Below, piece by piece: positions 35,854 to 44,760 of a stretch of DNA of 64,000 nucleotides. Within the stretch, counting starts at the first letter, position 1. The number at the start of each line of letters is the position of its first letter. This DNA comes from Pseudomonas silvicola. Lineage in GTDB: Bacteria; Pseudomonadota; Gammaproteobacteria; Pseudomonadales; Pseudomonadaceae. The DNA is taken from positions 6,470,501 through 6,534,500 of the forward strand of contig NZ_CP093280.1 in NCBI RefSeq assembly GCF_026651855.1, in the 5' to 3' direction. The notes beneath the pieces were generated by a model. The model saw only the letters and a program-made list of their open reading frames with translations. It did no database searches and was not told where the DNA came from. A program made the position numbers and the translations under genes.

Positions 35854-38118
35854 TCATCGGGCCTGAATTTTCCAGGCACGGTGGATCTTGCTGTTGCGAG
35901 CAAAGTCGGGGTCCAGGGTCTGGGCACTGATTTCCTCTACCTGGTAACGCTCGCCCAGGTGCTCGTCGAGCTGGAACTTGCGGAAGTTGTTGGAGAAATA
36001 CAGCACCCCGTCCTTGGCCAGGCGTGCGACGGCCAGGTCCAGCAACTCGACATGGTCGCGCTGCACATCGAATACCCCTTCCATGCGCTTGGAGTTGGAA
36101 AACGTCGGCGGGTCGATGAAGATCAGGTCGTACTCGTCGCGGCTGGCTTGCAGCCAGGCCATCACGTCACCCTGCTCCAGGCGGTTCTTGTCGGAGAACC
36201 CGTTGAGCGACAGGTTGCGGCGCGCCCAGTCCAGGTAGGTTTTCGACAGGTCGACACTGGTGGTACTGCGCGCACCGCCCTTGGCCGCGTGCACACTGGC
36301 CGTGGCCGTATAGCAGAACAGATTGAGGAAACGCTTGCCCGCGGCCTCGCGCTGAATGCGCAGACGCATGGGGCGGTGGTCCAGAAACAGGCCTGTGTCC
36401 AGGTAGTCGGTCAGGTTGACCAGCAGCTTGACGCCGCCTTCCTGCACCTCGGTGAACTGGCCCTGGGCGGCCTGGCGCTCATACTGCCTGGTACCGCTCT
36501 GGCGCTCGCGACGTTTGATGATGACGCGGCTCTTGTCGATGTTCAGCGCCTGGGGAATGGCGGCCAGGGCATCGAACAGACGGGCCTGGGCCTTTTCCGG
36601 GTCAATGGACTTGGGCGCCGCGTATTCCTGCACATGCACCCAGTCATGGTACAGGTCGATGGCCAGGGCGTATTCGGGCATGTCGGCATCATAGACGCGG
36701 TAGCAATCGACTTTCTCGCGACGGGCCCACTTGCCCAGTTGCTTGAGGTTCTTCTGCAAGCGGTTGGCGAACATCTGCCCGCCTTCGCTCAGGCGCGCCT
36801 GCTCGACCACCACGGGCGCCGGCTTGATCGGGTTGCCGTTCTTGTTGACCCGTGCGTACGGGTCGGCGGCAGGTGCGGCCGCCTGCTCTTGTGCTTGCTC
36901 GCGCTCCACCTGGCGCTGCTCGGGGGTGCGACGCTCGCCGGTGACGAACTGGTCAGGCAGCACCTTGATCAGCAGCAGTTTGCACGGCAACGCACCGTTC
37001 CAGAAGGCGTACTGTTTGTGGCTGCGAATACCCATGCGCTTGCCCAGGTCCGGGGCACCGGTGAACACCGCGGCTTCCCAGTTCAGGCAGGCCTGGCGCA
37101 GACGCTCGCCCAGGTTCTGGTAGAGGTAGAGCAGGCTGGCTTCATCCCCCAGACGCTCTCCGTAGGGAGGGTTGCAGATCACCAGGCCTTTCTGGTTCTG
37201 GTCCGGGCGCGGCTCGAAGGTGGCGACTTCGCCCTGGTAGATCTTGATCCAGTCGCTGAGCCCAGCGCGTTCGACGTTGTTGCGGCCCGGCTGAATCAGG
37301 CGTGGGTCGGCTTCATAGCCGCGGATCCACAGCGGCGGCTTGGCCAGGCCGGCTTCCGCACGGGCCAGGGCTTCGTCATGCAGCTTGCGCCACAAGGCCG
37401 GCACATGGCCCAGCCAGGCGCTGAAGCCCCAACGGGTACGCTTGAGGTTGGGGGCGATGTCGGCAGCGATCATCGCCGCCTCCACCAGGAAGGTCCCCAC
37501 ACCGCACATCGGGTCGGCCAGCGCGCCGCCCTGAGCGGCGATGCGCGGCCAGCCGGCACGGATCAGTACGGCGGCGGCAAGGTTTTCCTTCAGTGGCGCG
37601 GCACCCTGCTGCAGGCGGTATCCGCGCTGGTGCAGGCTGTGGCCGGACAGGTCCAGGGACAGGATCGCCTCGCCACGGTCCAGGCGCAGGTGCACGCGCA
37701 GGTCAGGATTGAGCTTGTCGACGCTGGGGCGCTCACCTTCGGGCGTGCGCAGTTTGTCGACGATGGCGTCCTTGACTTTCAAGGCACCGAAATGGGTGTT
37801 GCCGATACCTGAGCCATGGCCGCTGAACTCCACCGCCAGGGTGCCGTCGGGCAGCAGGTGGTCTTGCCACTCCACGTCGTGCACGCCGTGGTAGAGGTCT
37901 TCGGCGTCCTTCATGGCAAAGCGCTTGAGCACCAGCAGCACGCGGTTGCCCAGGCGCGACCACAGGCACAGGCGGTAAGCCGTTTCCATGTCGGCCATGC
38001 CGCGCACGGCAGAGGTATGCTCACGGGCCTCTTCAAGGCCAAGCGCGGTGGCTTCCTCGATCAGCAGGCCTTCGAGGCCCTTGGGGCAGGTGAGGAAGAG
38101 TTCGTAACGATCCGACAT
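35854..38118 (-). CDS. rlmL: Bifunctional 23S rRNA methyltransferase RlmL/RlmK
   Basis: A 754-residue fusion. N-terminal THUMP domain (about 1-165), an RlmL-like SAM domain with ADPMCGVGTFLVEAA and the catalytic ICNPPYGERLG, then a C-terminal RlmK-like methyltransferase (from about 500) with LNLFCYTATASVHAAKGG and IFIDPPTFSNSKR. It modifies 23S rRNA at m2G2445 and m7G2069 in E. coli numbering. ATG 38118 begins MSDRYELFLTCPKG, the typical start; the eight preceding residues from 38142 are not needed. Transcribed away from rmf. Confidence 0.9.
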   Translation of the reverse strand: MSDRYELFLTCPKGLEGLLIEEATALGLEEAREHTSAVRGMADMETAYRLCLWSRLGNRVLLVLKRFAMKDAEDLYHGVHDVEWQDHLLPDGTLAVEFSGHGSGIGNTHFGALKVKDAIVDKLRTPEGERPSVDKLNPDLRVHLRLDRGEAILSLDLSGHSLHQRGYRLQQGAAPLKENLAAAVLIRAGWPRIAAQGGALADPMCGVGTFLVEAAMIAADIAPNLKRTRWGFSAWLGHVPALWRKLHDEALARAEAGLAKPPLWIRGYEADPRLIQPGRNNVERAGLSDWIKIYQGEVATFEPRPDQNQKGLVICNPPYGERLGDEASLLYLYQNLGERLRQACLNWEAAVFTGAPDLGKRMGIRSHKQYAFWNGALPCKLLLIKVLPDQFVTGERRTPEQRQVEREQAQEQAAAPAADPYARVNKNGNPIKPAPVVVEQARLSEGGQMFANRLQKNLKQLGKWARREKVDCYRVYDADMPEYALAIDLYHDWVHVQEYAAPKSIDPEKAQARLFDALAAIPQALNIDKSRVIIKRRERQSGTRQYERQAAQGQFTEVQEGGVKLLVNLTDYLDTGLFLDHRPMRLRIQREAAGKRFLNLFCYTATASVHAAKGGARSTTSVDLSKTYLDWARRNLSLNGFSDKNRLEQGDVMAWLQASRDEYDLIFIDPPTFSNSKRMEGVFDVQRDHVELLDLAVARLAKDGVLYFSNNFRKFQLDEHLGERYQVEEISAQTLDPDFARNSKIHRAWKIQAR

Positions 38119-38652
38119 GGGGTATCCAGGGTCTTGAGCCATAAGTGAAAGGGCAACGCATCACCCTTCCCGAGTTTAACCAGGCGCCTTTCTGAAGAAG
38201 CGCCCGTGTGACACCGCCAGGGTGTCGACCGCCGGGACCGATACTGGCATCAAAAAGCCTTTGATCATCCCGGCAGAATAAAATTCTGCAAAAAGACGAG
38301 GGTGAAAATGACCCTTCGTCGCCTAATACTGAAAAGCATTTCGCCATCATTTTCGATGGCTTTTTCCCGTCATTCGCGCTGTAGCCCTGATCATAGCGGG
38401 CTTTCGGGCGTCGTTAGCCCGGACGCATCCGCTTACTTATGGTTCGCACACCATAATCATTACGTGCTTATGACAAAACGGTCGTTCACACCGGCCAACG
38501 CATTGTTTAGAAATCTATACAGGCCGCACCGCAATGGTACGGCACCACTGCTCGCCACGCCGGCAGCGAGCACCAAAACCGGCAGAAAGACTCTGCCCGG
38601 CCTCACACGAGGCCGACGGGACATAACAGTCAACAGACGAGGGCAACACCCT
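38119..38652. other. Divergent intergenic region between rlmL and rmf
   Basis: 534 bases. It contains a 7-base dyad GCAGAAT-aaa-ATTCTGC (38275-38291 area), a hairpin GCCATC-attttc-GATGGC followed by TTTTT (38343-38365), and several ORF shadows without SD. The last hairpin is a terminator-like element inside the likely rmf leader. No credible protein gene. Confidence 0.5.
38343..38365 (+). terminator. Terminator-like hairpin in the rmf upstream region
   Basis: A GCCATC/GATGGC stem with a six-base loop and five Ts, 290 bases before rmf. It could end a small RNA, act as an attenuator in a long rmf leader, or end a short divergent transcript. The sequence alone does not decide. Confidence 0.45.
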
Positions 38653-38868
38653 ATGAGAAGACTTAAGCGTGATCCGTTGGAACGAGCATTTTTACGCGGA
38701 TACCAATACGGCATCCATGGCAAATCCCGCGAGCTTTGCCCTTTTACTCTACCGTCGGTTCGCCAAGCCTGGATCAATGGCTGGCGCGAAGGACGCGGCG
38801 ACAACTGGGACGGTATGACCGGCACTGCGGGTATCCACAGACTCAACGAACTTCACGCGGTCGGCTGA
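38653..38868 (+). CDS. rmf: Ribosome modulation factor
   Basis: A 71-residue basic protein, MRRLKRDPLERAFLRGYQYG then HGKSRELCPF and RQAWINGWREGR, the RMF family pattern. It dimerises 70S ribosomes into inactive 100S particles in stationary phase. GAGGG lies about ten bases before the ATG. A terminator follows at 38943-38968. Flanked by pyrD and rlmL as in other pseudomonads. Confidence 0.93.
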   Translation: MRRLKRDPLERAFLRGYQYGIHGKSRELCPFTLPSVRQAWINGWREGRGDNWDGMTGTAGIHRLNELHAVG

Positions 38869-38942
38869 CGAGGACGATTTTTCTCTTACATTCACATTGC
38901 TGATTAACCATGCGCGCCCCAACGGGCGGCGGGCGAGAGCCC

Positions 38943-38968
38943 AGGGGCCTTCTAGAGGGCCCCTTTTT
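38943..38968 (+). terminator. Rho-independent terminator after rmf
   Basis: The AGGGGCC / GGCCCCT stem with a TCTAGA-containing loop, followed by TTTTT, 75 bases past the rmf stop and before the convergent pyrD end. Confidence 0.75.
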
Positions 38969-38974
38969 AATGCC

Positions 38975-40000
38975 TTACGTGCGCGGCAGTGCCGCGATGG
39001 CATCCACCGCCTCGCGGATCAGCGCCGGGCCCTTGTAGATGAAGCCCGAGTACAACTGCACCAGGCTGGCACCGGCGGCGATCTTCTCGGCCGCGTGCTT
39101 GCCTTCGGTGATGCCGCCTGCGGCGATGATCGGCATGCGCCCGGCCAGCTCCCCAGCCAGTACCTTGACGATGTGGGTGCTCCTCTCCCGTACCGGCGCG
39201 CCCGACAGTCCGCCCGCCTCGTCACCATGGGCCAGCCCTTCCACGCCTTCACGACCCAGGGTGGTGTTGGTGGCGATCACCGCGTCCATGCCTGCGCCCA
39301 GCAGCGCCTGAGCCACTTGCGCGGTTTCCTCGTCACTCATGTCCGGGGCGATCTTGATCGCCACCGGCACACGCTTGCCATGCAGGCCCACCAGGGCTTC
39401 ACGGCGCTCGGCCAGGGCGTCGAGCAACTGCTTGAGCGACTCACCGAACTGCAGGCTGCGCAGGCCCGGGGTGTTGGGCGAACTGACGTTGACGGTGATG
39501 TAGCTGGCGTGGGCGTAGACCTTGTCCAGGCAGATCAGGTAGTCGTCCACGGCGCGCTCGACCGGGGTGTCGAAATTCTTGCCGATGTTGATGCCCAGCA
39601 CGCCTTTGTACTGGGAGGCGCGCACGCGGTTGAGCAGGTTGTCGACGCCCAGGTTGTTGAAGCCCATGCGGTTGATGATGGCCGTGGCTTCGGGCAGGCG
39701 AAATATCCGCGGCTTGGGGTTGCCGGGCTGCGGGCGCGGAGTGACGGTGCCGATCTCGACGAAACCGAAACCCAGCTGGGCAAAACCATCGATGGCCGCG
39801 CCGTTCTTGTCCAGGCCCGCGGCCAGGCCCACCGGGTTGTCGAACGACAGCCCCATCACCTGCACCGGCAAGCGCGCCGGCGCCTTGGTCAGCAAACCGT
39901 TGAGCCCCAGGCGGCCACCTGCGCCGATCAGGTCCAGGGACAGGTCGTGGGAGGTTTCCGGAGAGAGTTTGAACAACAGCTGGCGGGCCAGGTTATACAT
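38975..40000 (-). CDS. pyrD: Dihydroorotate dehydrogenase (quinone), class 2
   Basis: A 341-residue FMN enzyme of de novo pyrimidine synthesis, attached to the inner membrane by its N-terminal helix ([20 protein letters not shown]). FMN and active-site motifs: [19 protein letters not shown]-type [10 protein letters not shown] with the catalytic serine, and [11 protein letters not shown]. It oxidises dihydroorotate to orotate with ubiquinone. Transcribed toward rmf. Confidence 0.93.
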   Translation of the reverse strand: MYNLARQLLFKLSPETSHDLSLDLIGAGGRLGLNGLLTKAPARLPVQVMGLSFDNPVGLAAGLDKNGAAIDGFAQLGFGFVEIGTVTPRPQPGNPKPRIFRLPEATAIINRMGFNNLGVDNLLNRVRASQYKGVLGINIGKNFDTPVERAVDDYLICLDKVYAHASYITVNVSSPNTPGLRSLQFGESLKQLLDALAERREALVGLHGKRVPVAIKIAPDMSDEETAQVAQALLGAGMDAVIATNTTLGREGVEGLAHGDEAGGLSGAPVRERSTHIVKVLAGELAGRMPIIAAGGITEGKHAAEKIAAGASLVQLYSGFIYKGPALIREAVDAIAALPRT

Positions 40001-40116
40001 GGGCGGGCATGACTCGTTGGAAGAACGTGGGGGGCGTGATTATAGGCCCTTTGGGTAGCCGCAAGCTACCGGCGCCGAACGGCAAGGCACGCCCCGTCAA
40101 CGTTCGGGCGAAAAAA

Positions 40117-40140
40117 AACCCGGCCGAGGCCGGGTTTTTT
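40117..40140 (-). terminator. Rho-independent terminator of oprF
   Basis: AACCCGGCC-GAG-GGCCGGGTT-type stem (CCCGGCC/GGCCGGG) flanked by A8 and T6, just beyond the oprF stop at 40155. It can serve either strand. Confidence 0.85.
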
Positions 40141-40154
40141 CAAGCGCTACCCAA

Positions 40155-41138
40155 TTACTTGGATTGAGCTTCTACTTCAGCTTCTACGCGACGGTTAACG
40201 GCGCGGCCAGCTTCAGTTTTGTTGTCAGCCACTGGACGGCTTTCGCCGTAACCGATGGAGTCAACACGGTTGCCCTGGATGCCGTACTGGTTGACCAGAA
40301 CGTTTTTCACAGCAGCAGCGCGACGCTCAGACAGCTTCTGGTTGTAGGCGTCTGGACCGACGTTGTCGGTGTGGCCTTCAACACGAGTAGTGGTCTGCGG
40401 GTACTGCTTCATGAAGTCAGCCAGGTTCTTGATGTCAGCATAGCTGTTTGGCTTGACGACCGACTTGTTGAAGTCGAACTTCACGTCCAGCTGAACGCGA
40501 ACGGTTTCAGCTACTGGAGCTGGAGCCGGTTCTTCAGCCACTGGAGCCGGAGCTGGTTCTGGAGCAGGAGCCGGAGCCTTGCCACCGTTACCACCGAAGT
40601 TCACACCCAGGCCGACGGTAGGCGCGTAGTCCCACTTGCCGTTGTCCAGCTTGTAGTCAGCATCGATACCGGCACGAGCGTACAGGTTGTCGGTGATGTA
40701 CCACTTGGCGCCAGCGCCGATGGTAGCGAAGGTGGAGCTGTCGCGACCGCTGTGGCCGTCAGCTTGCACGTTGCTCAGGCTCTGGTGCGCGAAGCCACCG
40801 GAAACGTATGGACGAATGGCATCGCCGACAGTACCGAAGTGGTACATGGCGGTCAGGGAGCCAGTGTCACCGTGGATTTTCTGGCTGCCAGTACCATCGT
40901 TCGAACGAGTGTAGTTGGTCTTGCCGTAGCCCAGGATGACTTCAACGTCGTCGGTCAGGAAGTAGCCCAGGGAACCGCCGGCGGTGCGGCCGTCTTCCAC
41001 GTGCTTGACGCTGTCGTTGTAGTTCTTCTGGTAGAAGGCTTCACCTTCGACCGCGCCTTGGCCTTGTGCCAAAGCGCCGAAAGAAGTTGCGGCAACAAGA
41101 GAACCAATGGCAATGCCTAAGGTGTTTTTCAGTTTCAT
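40155..41138 (-). CDS. oprF: Major outer-membrane porin OprF
   Basis: A 327-residue protein. Signal peptide to about residue 24 (FGALAQ), an eight-strand beta-barrel (25-170), a proline/alanine hinge (APAPAPEPAPAP), and an OmpA-like peptidoglycan-binding domain (about 200-327, VEGHTDNVGPDAYNQKLSERRA). It links outer membrane to peptidoglycan and forms a low-permeability pore. Codon use is strongly biased to the few favoured codons of highly expressed genes. Upstream is sigX, which controls oprF in related species. Confidence 0.95.
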   Translation of the reverse strand: MKLKNTLGIAIGSLVAATSFGALAQGQGAVEGEAFYQKNYNDSVKHVEDGRTAGGSLGYFLTDDVEVILGYGKTNYTRSNDGTGSQKIHGDTGSLTAMYHFGTVGDAIRPYVSGGFAHQSLSNVQADGHSGRDSSTFATIGAGAKWYITDNLYARAGIDADYKLDNGKWDYAPTVGLGVNFGGNGGKAPAPAPEPAPAPVAEEPAPAPVAETVRVQLDVKFDFNKSVVKPNSYADIKNLADFMKQYPQTTTRVEGHTDNVGPDAYNQKLSERRAAAVKNVLVNQYGIQGNRVDSIGYGESRPVADNKTEAGRAVNRRVEAEVEAQSK

Positions 41139-41173
41139 CCGTTAAATCCCCATCTGGTGATTGTTAAGCAGTA

Positions 41174-41188
41174 CCCCGTTACACGGGG
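41174..41188. promoter_or_regulatory. Dyad in the oprF leader
   Basis: CCCCGT-TAC-ACGGGG, a perfect dyad about 40 bases before the oprF start in the 108-base gap after sigX. It may form a stabilising 5' hairpin in the oprF mRNA or be part of a promoter; no further evidence. Confidence 0.4.
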
Positions 41189-41246
41189 ACAACTCGGCGG
41201 CAAGTCTAGCAGAACTCGCCCCACGTTTAGAGATATTTGCACCGAA

Positions 41247-41837
41247 CTAAGTTTCGGCAATGCCTGCAAATTTCTCACGTAGCTTGTCGAGCGCGCGTTT
41301 GTATCGCATTTTCGTCGCGCTCAAGCCCATGTGCATGATGTCCGCAATCTCTTGAAATTCAAGCTCTGCGACGAATCGAAGCACAAGTATTTCTCGGTCG
41401 ATCGGGTTGACATGTATCAGCCAACGATCCAATCCACCACGCTCCTCCGGTTTCGGCGCCTTCTCTTCGGAAGCCTCCTCGAGCGGATCAAGGCTCAGGG
41501 CATCCATGAGGCGGCGCTTGCGCCGTTCCTTTCGGTACTGCGTGATACATTCGTTGTACGTGATGCTGTAGAGCCAGGTCTTGAACTTCGATTTTCCCTC
41601 GAAGTTTTTCAGACCGTAGAGGACCTTCAGCATCACCTCCTGACAGACATCGTCAGCGTCACGATCGTTCCCTAAATAACGTGCACAGACGTTGAAGAGG
41701 GTGCGCTGATAGCGCCTCATCAGCTCCTCATAGGCGCGCGTGACGTGGAAAAGTTCCACATGCGAACGCGCCACCAGCTCCTCGTCTGTGAGCGTGCGGG
41801 GGTCGTAACGCAGGGGCAACGAATGAACTTTATTCAA
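41247..41837 (-). CDS. sigX: ECF sigma factor SigX
   Basis: A 196-residue ECF sigma. Region 2 (about 35-105) includes FKTWLYSITYNECITQYRK, and region 4 (about 135-190) includes PIDREILVLRFVAELEFQEIAD. It directs oprF and cell-envelope/fatty-acid genes in pseudomonads. No anti-sigma gene adjoins; CmpX upstream is thought to influence it. The start is TTG at 41837, giving the family's normal 196 residues; no good SD is visible. It is upstream of oprF on the same strand. Confidence 0.92.
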   Translation of the reverse strand: MNKVHSLPLRYDPRTLTDEELVARSHVELFHVTRAYEELMRRYQRTLFNVCARYLGNDRDADDVCQEVMLKVLYGLKNFEGKSKFKTWLYSITYNECITQYRKERRKRRLMDALSLDPLEEASEEKAPKPEERGGLDRWLIHVNPIDREILVLRFVAELEFQEIADIMHMGLSATKMRYKRALDKLREKFAGIAET

Positions 41838-41927
41838 AACAGGTCGGGCCGGCAGTCAGGTCGATATCCACCATGGCCCGACACCCGGGCCATTTTGCGG
41901 CGGCATACAGTAGCAGAAATCGCCGGC

Positions 41928-42752
41928 TCAGCGGCTACTTACCCGCTGTTCCAGAAGGATCCGATTGGACAGGGAAACCAGTTCCCCATCGTCGGTCAGC
42001 AGCGTCGTCTTGACCGTGCCGATCTCCTCGATCTGGCCTTCAACCTCTCCAACCCGCACTTGTTGCCCCACTTGATACAATTCCCGCACGTAAATTCCTG
42101 CCAGGATCTGCCCGGCGATTTCCCGACTTCCCAGGCCCATGGCCAATGCCACGGCCAGACCAACGGTAATCAGGACAATGACAATCACATGGTTCAGCAG
42201 GTCGGTCTTGACCTCGAGCTGGCTGATGGCCACCGAGATACTGATGATAATGACCATCCACTGCGCCACTCGCCCGAGGCCGGCCGAATAGTCCAGGCCC
42301 ACCCCTTCGGCGGCGCCCCGCACGAGGCCGTTGACCACCTGCGCCAGCAGCACACCCACGAGCAGCACCAGCGCGGCACCAAAAACCTTGGGCAAATAGA
42401 GCGCCAGCATGTCGAGCGTAGCTGAAACTCGCTGCAAGCCAAGGGATTCGGCAGCGGACACCAGAAAAATCAGCAACACGAACCAGTAGACGATCTTGCC
42501 CACCAGGGTCGAGATCGGTACCTGAATGCCGCCACGGCTCATCAGCTTGGTCAGGCCGGTACCCGCCATCAGGCGGTCCAGGCCCAGCTTGGCCAGCAAT
42601 TTGGACAGCAGGGTGTCGAGCAGCTTGGCGACCACGAAGCCCAGCAGCAGCACCACCAACGCACCGAACAGGTTGGGAATGAAATTCGCGACCTTAGTCC
42701 AGAGTGCGGTCATGGCCGTCACCAGGCTCTGAGTCCAGAGATCAAGTTGCAT
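41928..42752 (-). CDS. cmpX: CmpX, MscS-type small-conductance mechanosensitive channel homologue
   Basis: A 274-residue membrane protein with paired Conserved_TM-helix repeats (NLFGALVVLLLGFVVAKLLD and LPKVFGAALVLLVGVLLAQ) and a C-terminal MscS-like beta region (GQQVRVGEVEGQIEEIG). Such channels respond to membrane tension; in P. aeruginosa CmpX affects SigX activity. ATG 42752 overlaps the crfX stop region, a TTG at 42758 is less likely. Confidence 0.88.
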   Translation of the reverse strand: MQLDLWTQSLVTAMTALWTKVANFIPNLFGALVVLLLGFVVAKLLDTLLSKLLAKLGLDRLMAGTGLTKLMSRGGIQVPISTLVGKIVYWFVLLIFLVSAAESLGLQRVSATLDMLALYLPKVFGAALVLLVGVLLAQVVNGLVRGAAEGVGLDYSAGLGRVAQWMVIIISISVAISQLEVKTDLLNHVIVIVLITVGLAVALAMGLGSREIAGQILAGIYVRELYQVGQQVRVGEVEGQIEEIGTVKTTLLTDDGELVSLSNRILLEQRVSSR

Positions 42753-42754
42753 AG

Positions 42755-42997
42755 TCAATCAGCCTTATCAGCAGTACGAGGTTTGCGTCGCGAGACCGGT
42801 GCCACATGGCCAGATCCGTTGTCCACGGCGATCATGAAGGCCTGCAACCAGCGGCCCATCAAGCTGAACAGATCCCCCGCGCCCACCTGCCGGTTGGCGG
42901 TCTTGAGCACCCGACCCAGGCATGCATCGTCGTCCCGCTCCACGGAGGAGGACGCCTTGAGCATGTCACGCAATGACTCTTCAAACGGATCGTGCAT
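42755..42997 (-). CDS. crfX: CrfX, small protein of the sigX region
   Basis: An 80-residue soluble protein with an acidic N terminus (MHDPFEESLRDMLKASSS) and a Gly/Phe middle (GAGDLFSLMGRWLQAFM) before a basic C terminus. It is the conserved small gene between cmaX and cmpX in Pseudomonas; its function is unknown. Its stop lies three bases before the cmpX start, so they are one transcript. GAGGTG precedes the ATG at 42997. Confidence 0.82.
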   Translation of the reverse strand: MHDPFEESLRDMLKASSSVERDDDACLGRVLKTANRQVGAGDLFSLMGRWLQAFMIAVDNGSGHVAPVSRRKPRTADKAD

Positions 42998-43095
42998 TCG
43001 GCACCTCACGAATTATCCTTCAAAGACGAGAGCTTCCTGGGACGGGTCACATAAGGCACTGAGGGTTATGCAACCATATGTGTCCTGAACGGCAG

Positions 43096-44091
43096 CTAAA
43101 CCCAGCGCAATCGACGGAATAGCCACCACTGCCCCAGCGCCACCACCACCATCAGCCCGCAGGCCACGATGAAGCCATAGGGGTTGGTGGACAACGGAAT
43201 ACCGCCGACGTTGATGCCCAGCAACCCGGTGAGAAAGCTCATGGGCAGGAACACCCCGGTAATGATGCCGAACCGGTACATGGTGCGGTTCATGCGCTCG
43301 TTCAGGCGCCGGTCCTCGGCCTCCAGCACCAGCCCCACGCGCTCGCGGGTCAGTTCCAGCTCTTCCAGATAACGGGTCAGGCTGTTGTTGAGTTCGTTCC
43401 AGTAGTCGGCATCATCGTCCACGAACCAGGGCAACTTGTTGCGCGATAGCTGCGCGAATATCTCCCGCTGCGGCGCCAGGAAACGGCGCAGGCCAGCGGC
43501 TCGACGGCGAATCTGCAGGATGCTCCCGTGTTCGGGCGCATACCGTTCGTCGGCGTCGATCTTGTCTTCTTCGTTGTCGATGATTTCGCCCAGGTCGCTG
43601 ACCAGCGTCTGGACCTTTTCGGTGAGGTACTGGGCCAGGTAGAGGATCAGTTCCGACGCGGTGCGCGGCCCCCTGCCCTGCTGCAGCAACACCATCAACT
43701 CGTCGGTGGCGCGCAACGGGCGCAGGCGCAGGGAAATGACCCGCCGGGCTTCGGCGAAGATACGCACCGAGACCATGTCTTCGGGCTCGGCGCCGGGGTT
43801 GAGGTTGACGCCACGCAGGAACAGCAGCAATTGGTCATCGGGCAGCGGCAACAGGCGCGGGCGGGTATTCTCCTCCAGCAACAGGTCGCAACTGAACTCG
43901 TTCAGGCCGCTGTCTTCGCGCAACCAGGCCTGTGTCAGCGGGTGGCCGCGATCCCAGTGCAGCCACAGGCTCTGCTGTGGCTCCAGCACCAGGTCGTCGA
44001 TCTCGTCACGGGCAAGCAAACGCGCGCCACCTTTACCATCCAGCACCAGGGCATGTACCAGCCCCCGCTGCGCGTTTTCTTCCTCGTACAT
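43096..44091 (-). CDS. cmaX: CmaX, CorA/ZntB-family divalent-cation transporter
   Basis: A 331-residue protein with a large cytoplasmic N-terminal domain and two C-terminal TM helices. The signature GxN after TM1 reads GINVGGIP, as in ZntB-like members, not GMN. It may carry Mg, Co or Zn. The gene leads the cmaX-crfX-cmpX-sigX-oprF block. The start is uncertain: ATG at 44091 begins MYEEENAQRGLVHALVL; a TTG at 44115 would add eight residues. Confidence 0.86.
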   Translation of the reverse strand: MYEEENAQRGLVHALVLDGKGGARLLARDEIDDLVLEPQQSLWLHWDRGHPLTQAWLREDSGLNEFSCDLLLEENTRPRLLPLPDDQLLLFLRGVNLNPGAEPEDMVSVRIFAEARRVISLRLRPLRATDELMVLLQQGRGPRTASELILYLAQYLTEKVQTLVSDLGEIIDNEEDKIDADERYAPEHGSILQIRRRAAGLRRFLAPQREIFAQLSRNKLPWFVDDDADYWNELNNSLTRYLEELELTRERVGLVLEAEDRRLNERMNRTMYRFGIITGVFLPMSFLTGLLGINVGGIPLSTNPYGFIVACGLMVVVALGQWWLFRRLRWV

Positions 44092-44121
44092 CCACACCCC
44101 ATCAACCAATTGCAAAAAGAA

Positions 44122-44610
44122 TCACTCTGGCATCTTCAATGCGCTGGGCGACACGATAACCCCATTATTGTCGGCGTAAATGAATTCTCCCGGCTTGAAC
44201 GTGACACCCGCGAAGGTCACCGGCACGTTCAGGTCACCGATACCGCGCTTCTCTGTGCGCAGCGGGTGGCTGGCCAGCGCCTGCACCCCCAGGTCTACCT
44301 GGGCGATGACGTCCACGTCGCGAATGCAACCATAGATGACAATGCCTTCCCAGCCGCTTTTGGCGGCCTTTTCGGCCAGCATGTCACCCAGCAGCGCGCA
44401 GCGCAGCGAGCCACCGCCATCGACCACCAGCACCTTGCCCTTGCCGTCCTTGTCGACCTGCTCCCTGACCAGCGAATTGTCTTCGAAGCACTTGATGGTG
44501 ACGATCTGGCCACCGAAGGAATCGCGGCCACCGAAGTTGCTGAACATGGGCTCCAGCACCTTGACCATCTCGGGGTAGGCATCGCACAAATCGGGGGTGA
44601 GGTAATGCAT
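44122..44610 (-). CDS. rraA: RraA-like regulator of ribonuclease activity
   Basis: A 162-residue protein, [20 protein letters not shown], with [18 protein letters not shown] and the conserved [16 protein letters not shown] and YGCIRDVD motifs. RraA binds and inhibits RNase E in E. coli; homologues also include aldolases that retain the fold. AGGAG seven bases upstream selects ATG 44610; the frame above it is Ser/Arg-rich. It precedes cmaX by 30 bases on the same strand. Confidence 0.9.
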   Translation of the reverse strand: MHYLTPDLCDAYPEMVKVLEPMFSNFGGRDSFGGQIVTIKCFEDNSLVREQVDKDGKGKVLVVDGGGSLRCALLGDMLAEKAAKSGWEGIVIYGCIRDVDVIAQVDLGVQALASHPLRTEKRGIGDLNVPVTFAGVTFKPGEFIYADNNGVIVSPSALKMPE

Positions 44611-44760
44611 GGGGTAACTCCTGTCAGCTGAGGACAACGACGATCGAAGTGGCGACCGGTCATTGATTGACGAGCCGATACGCCGCGCATTTACCCTGCG
44701 CCGACCTGCAGCGGCCGGCGCAATCGTCACAGCTTAGCCTTCCCACCGCTGACCGTGAAG

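Noticed and set aside
38275-38291. GCAGAAT/ATTCTGC hairpin as a terminator
   Set aside because: Followed by AAAAA on the plus strand and not by Ts on either strand in the needed position.
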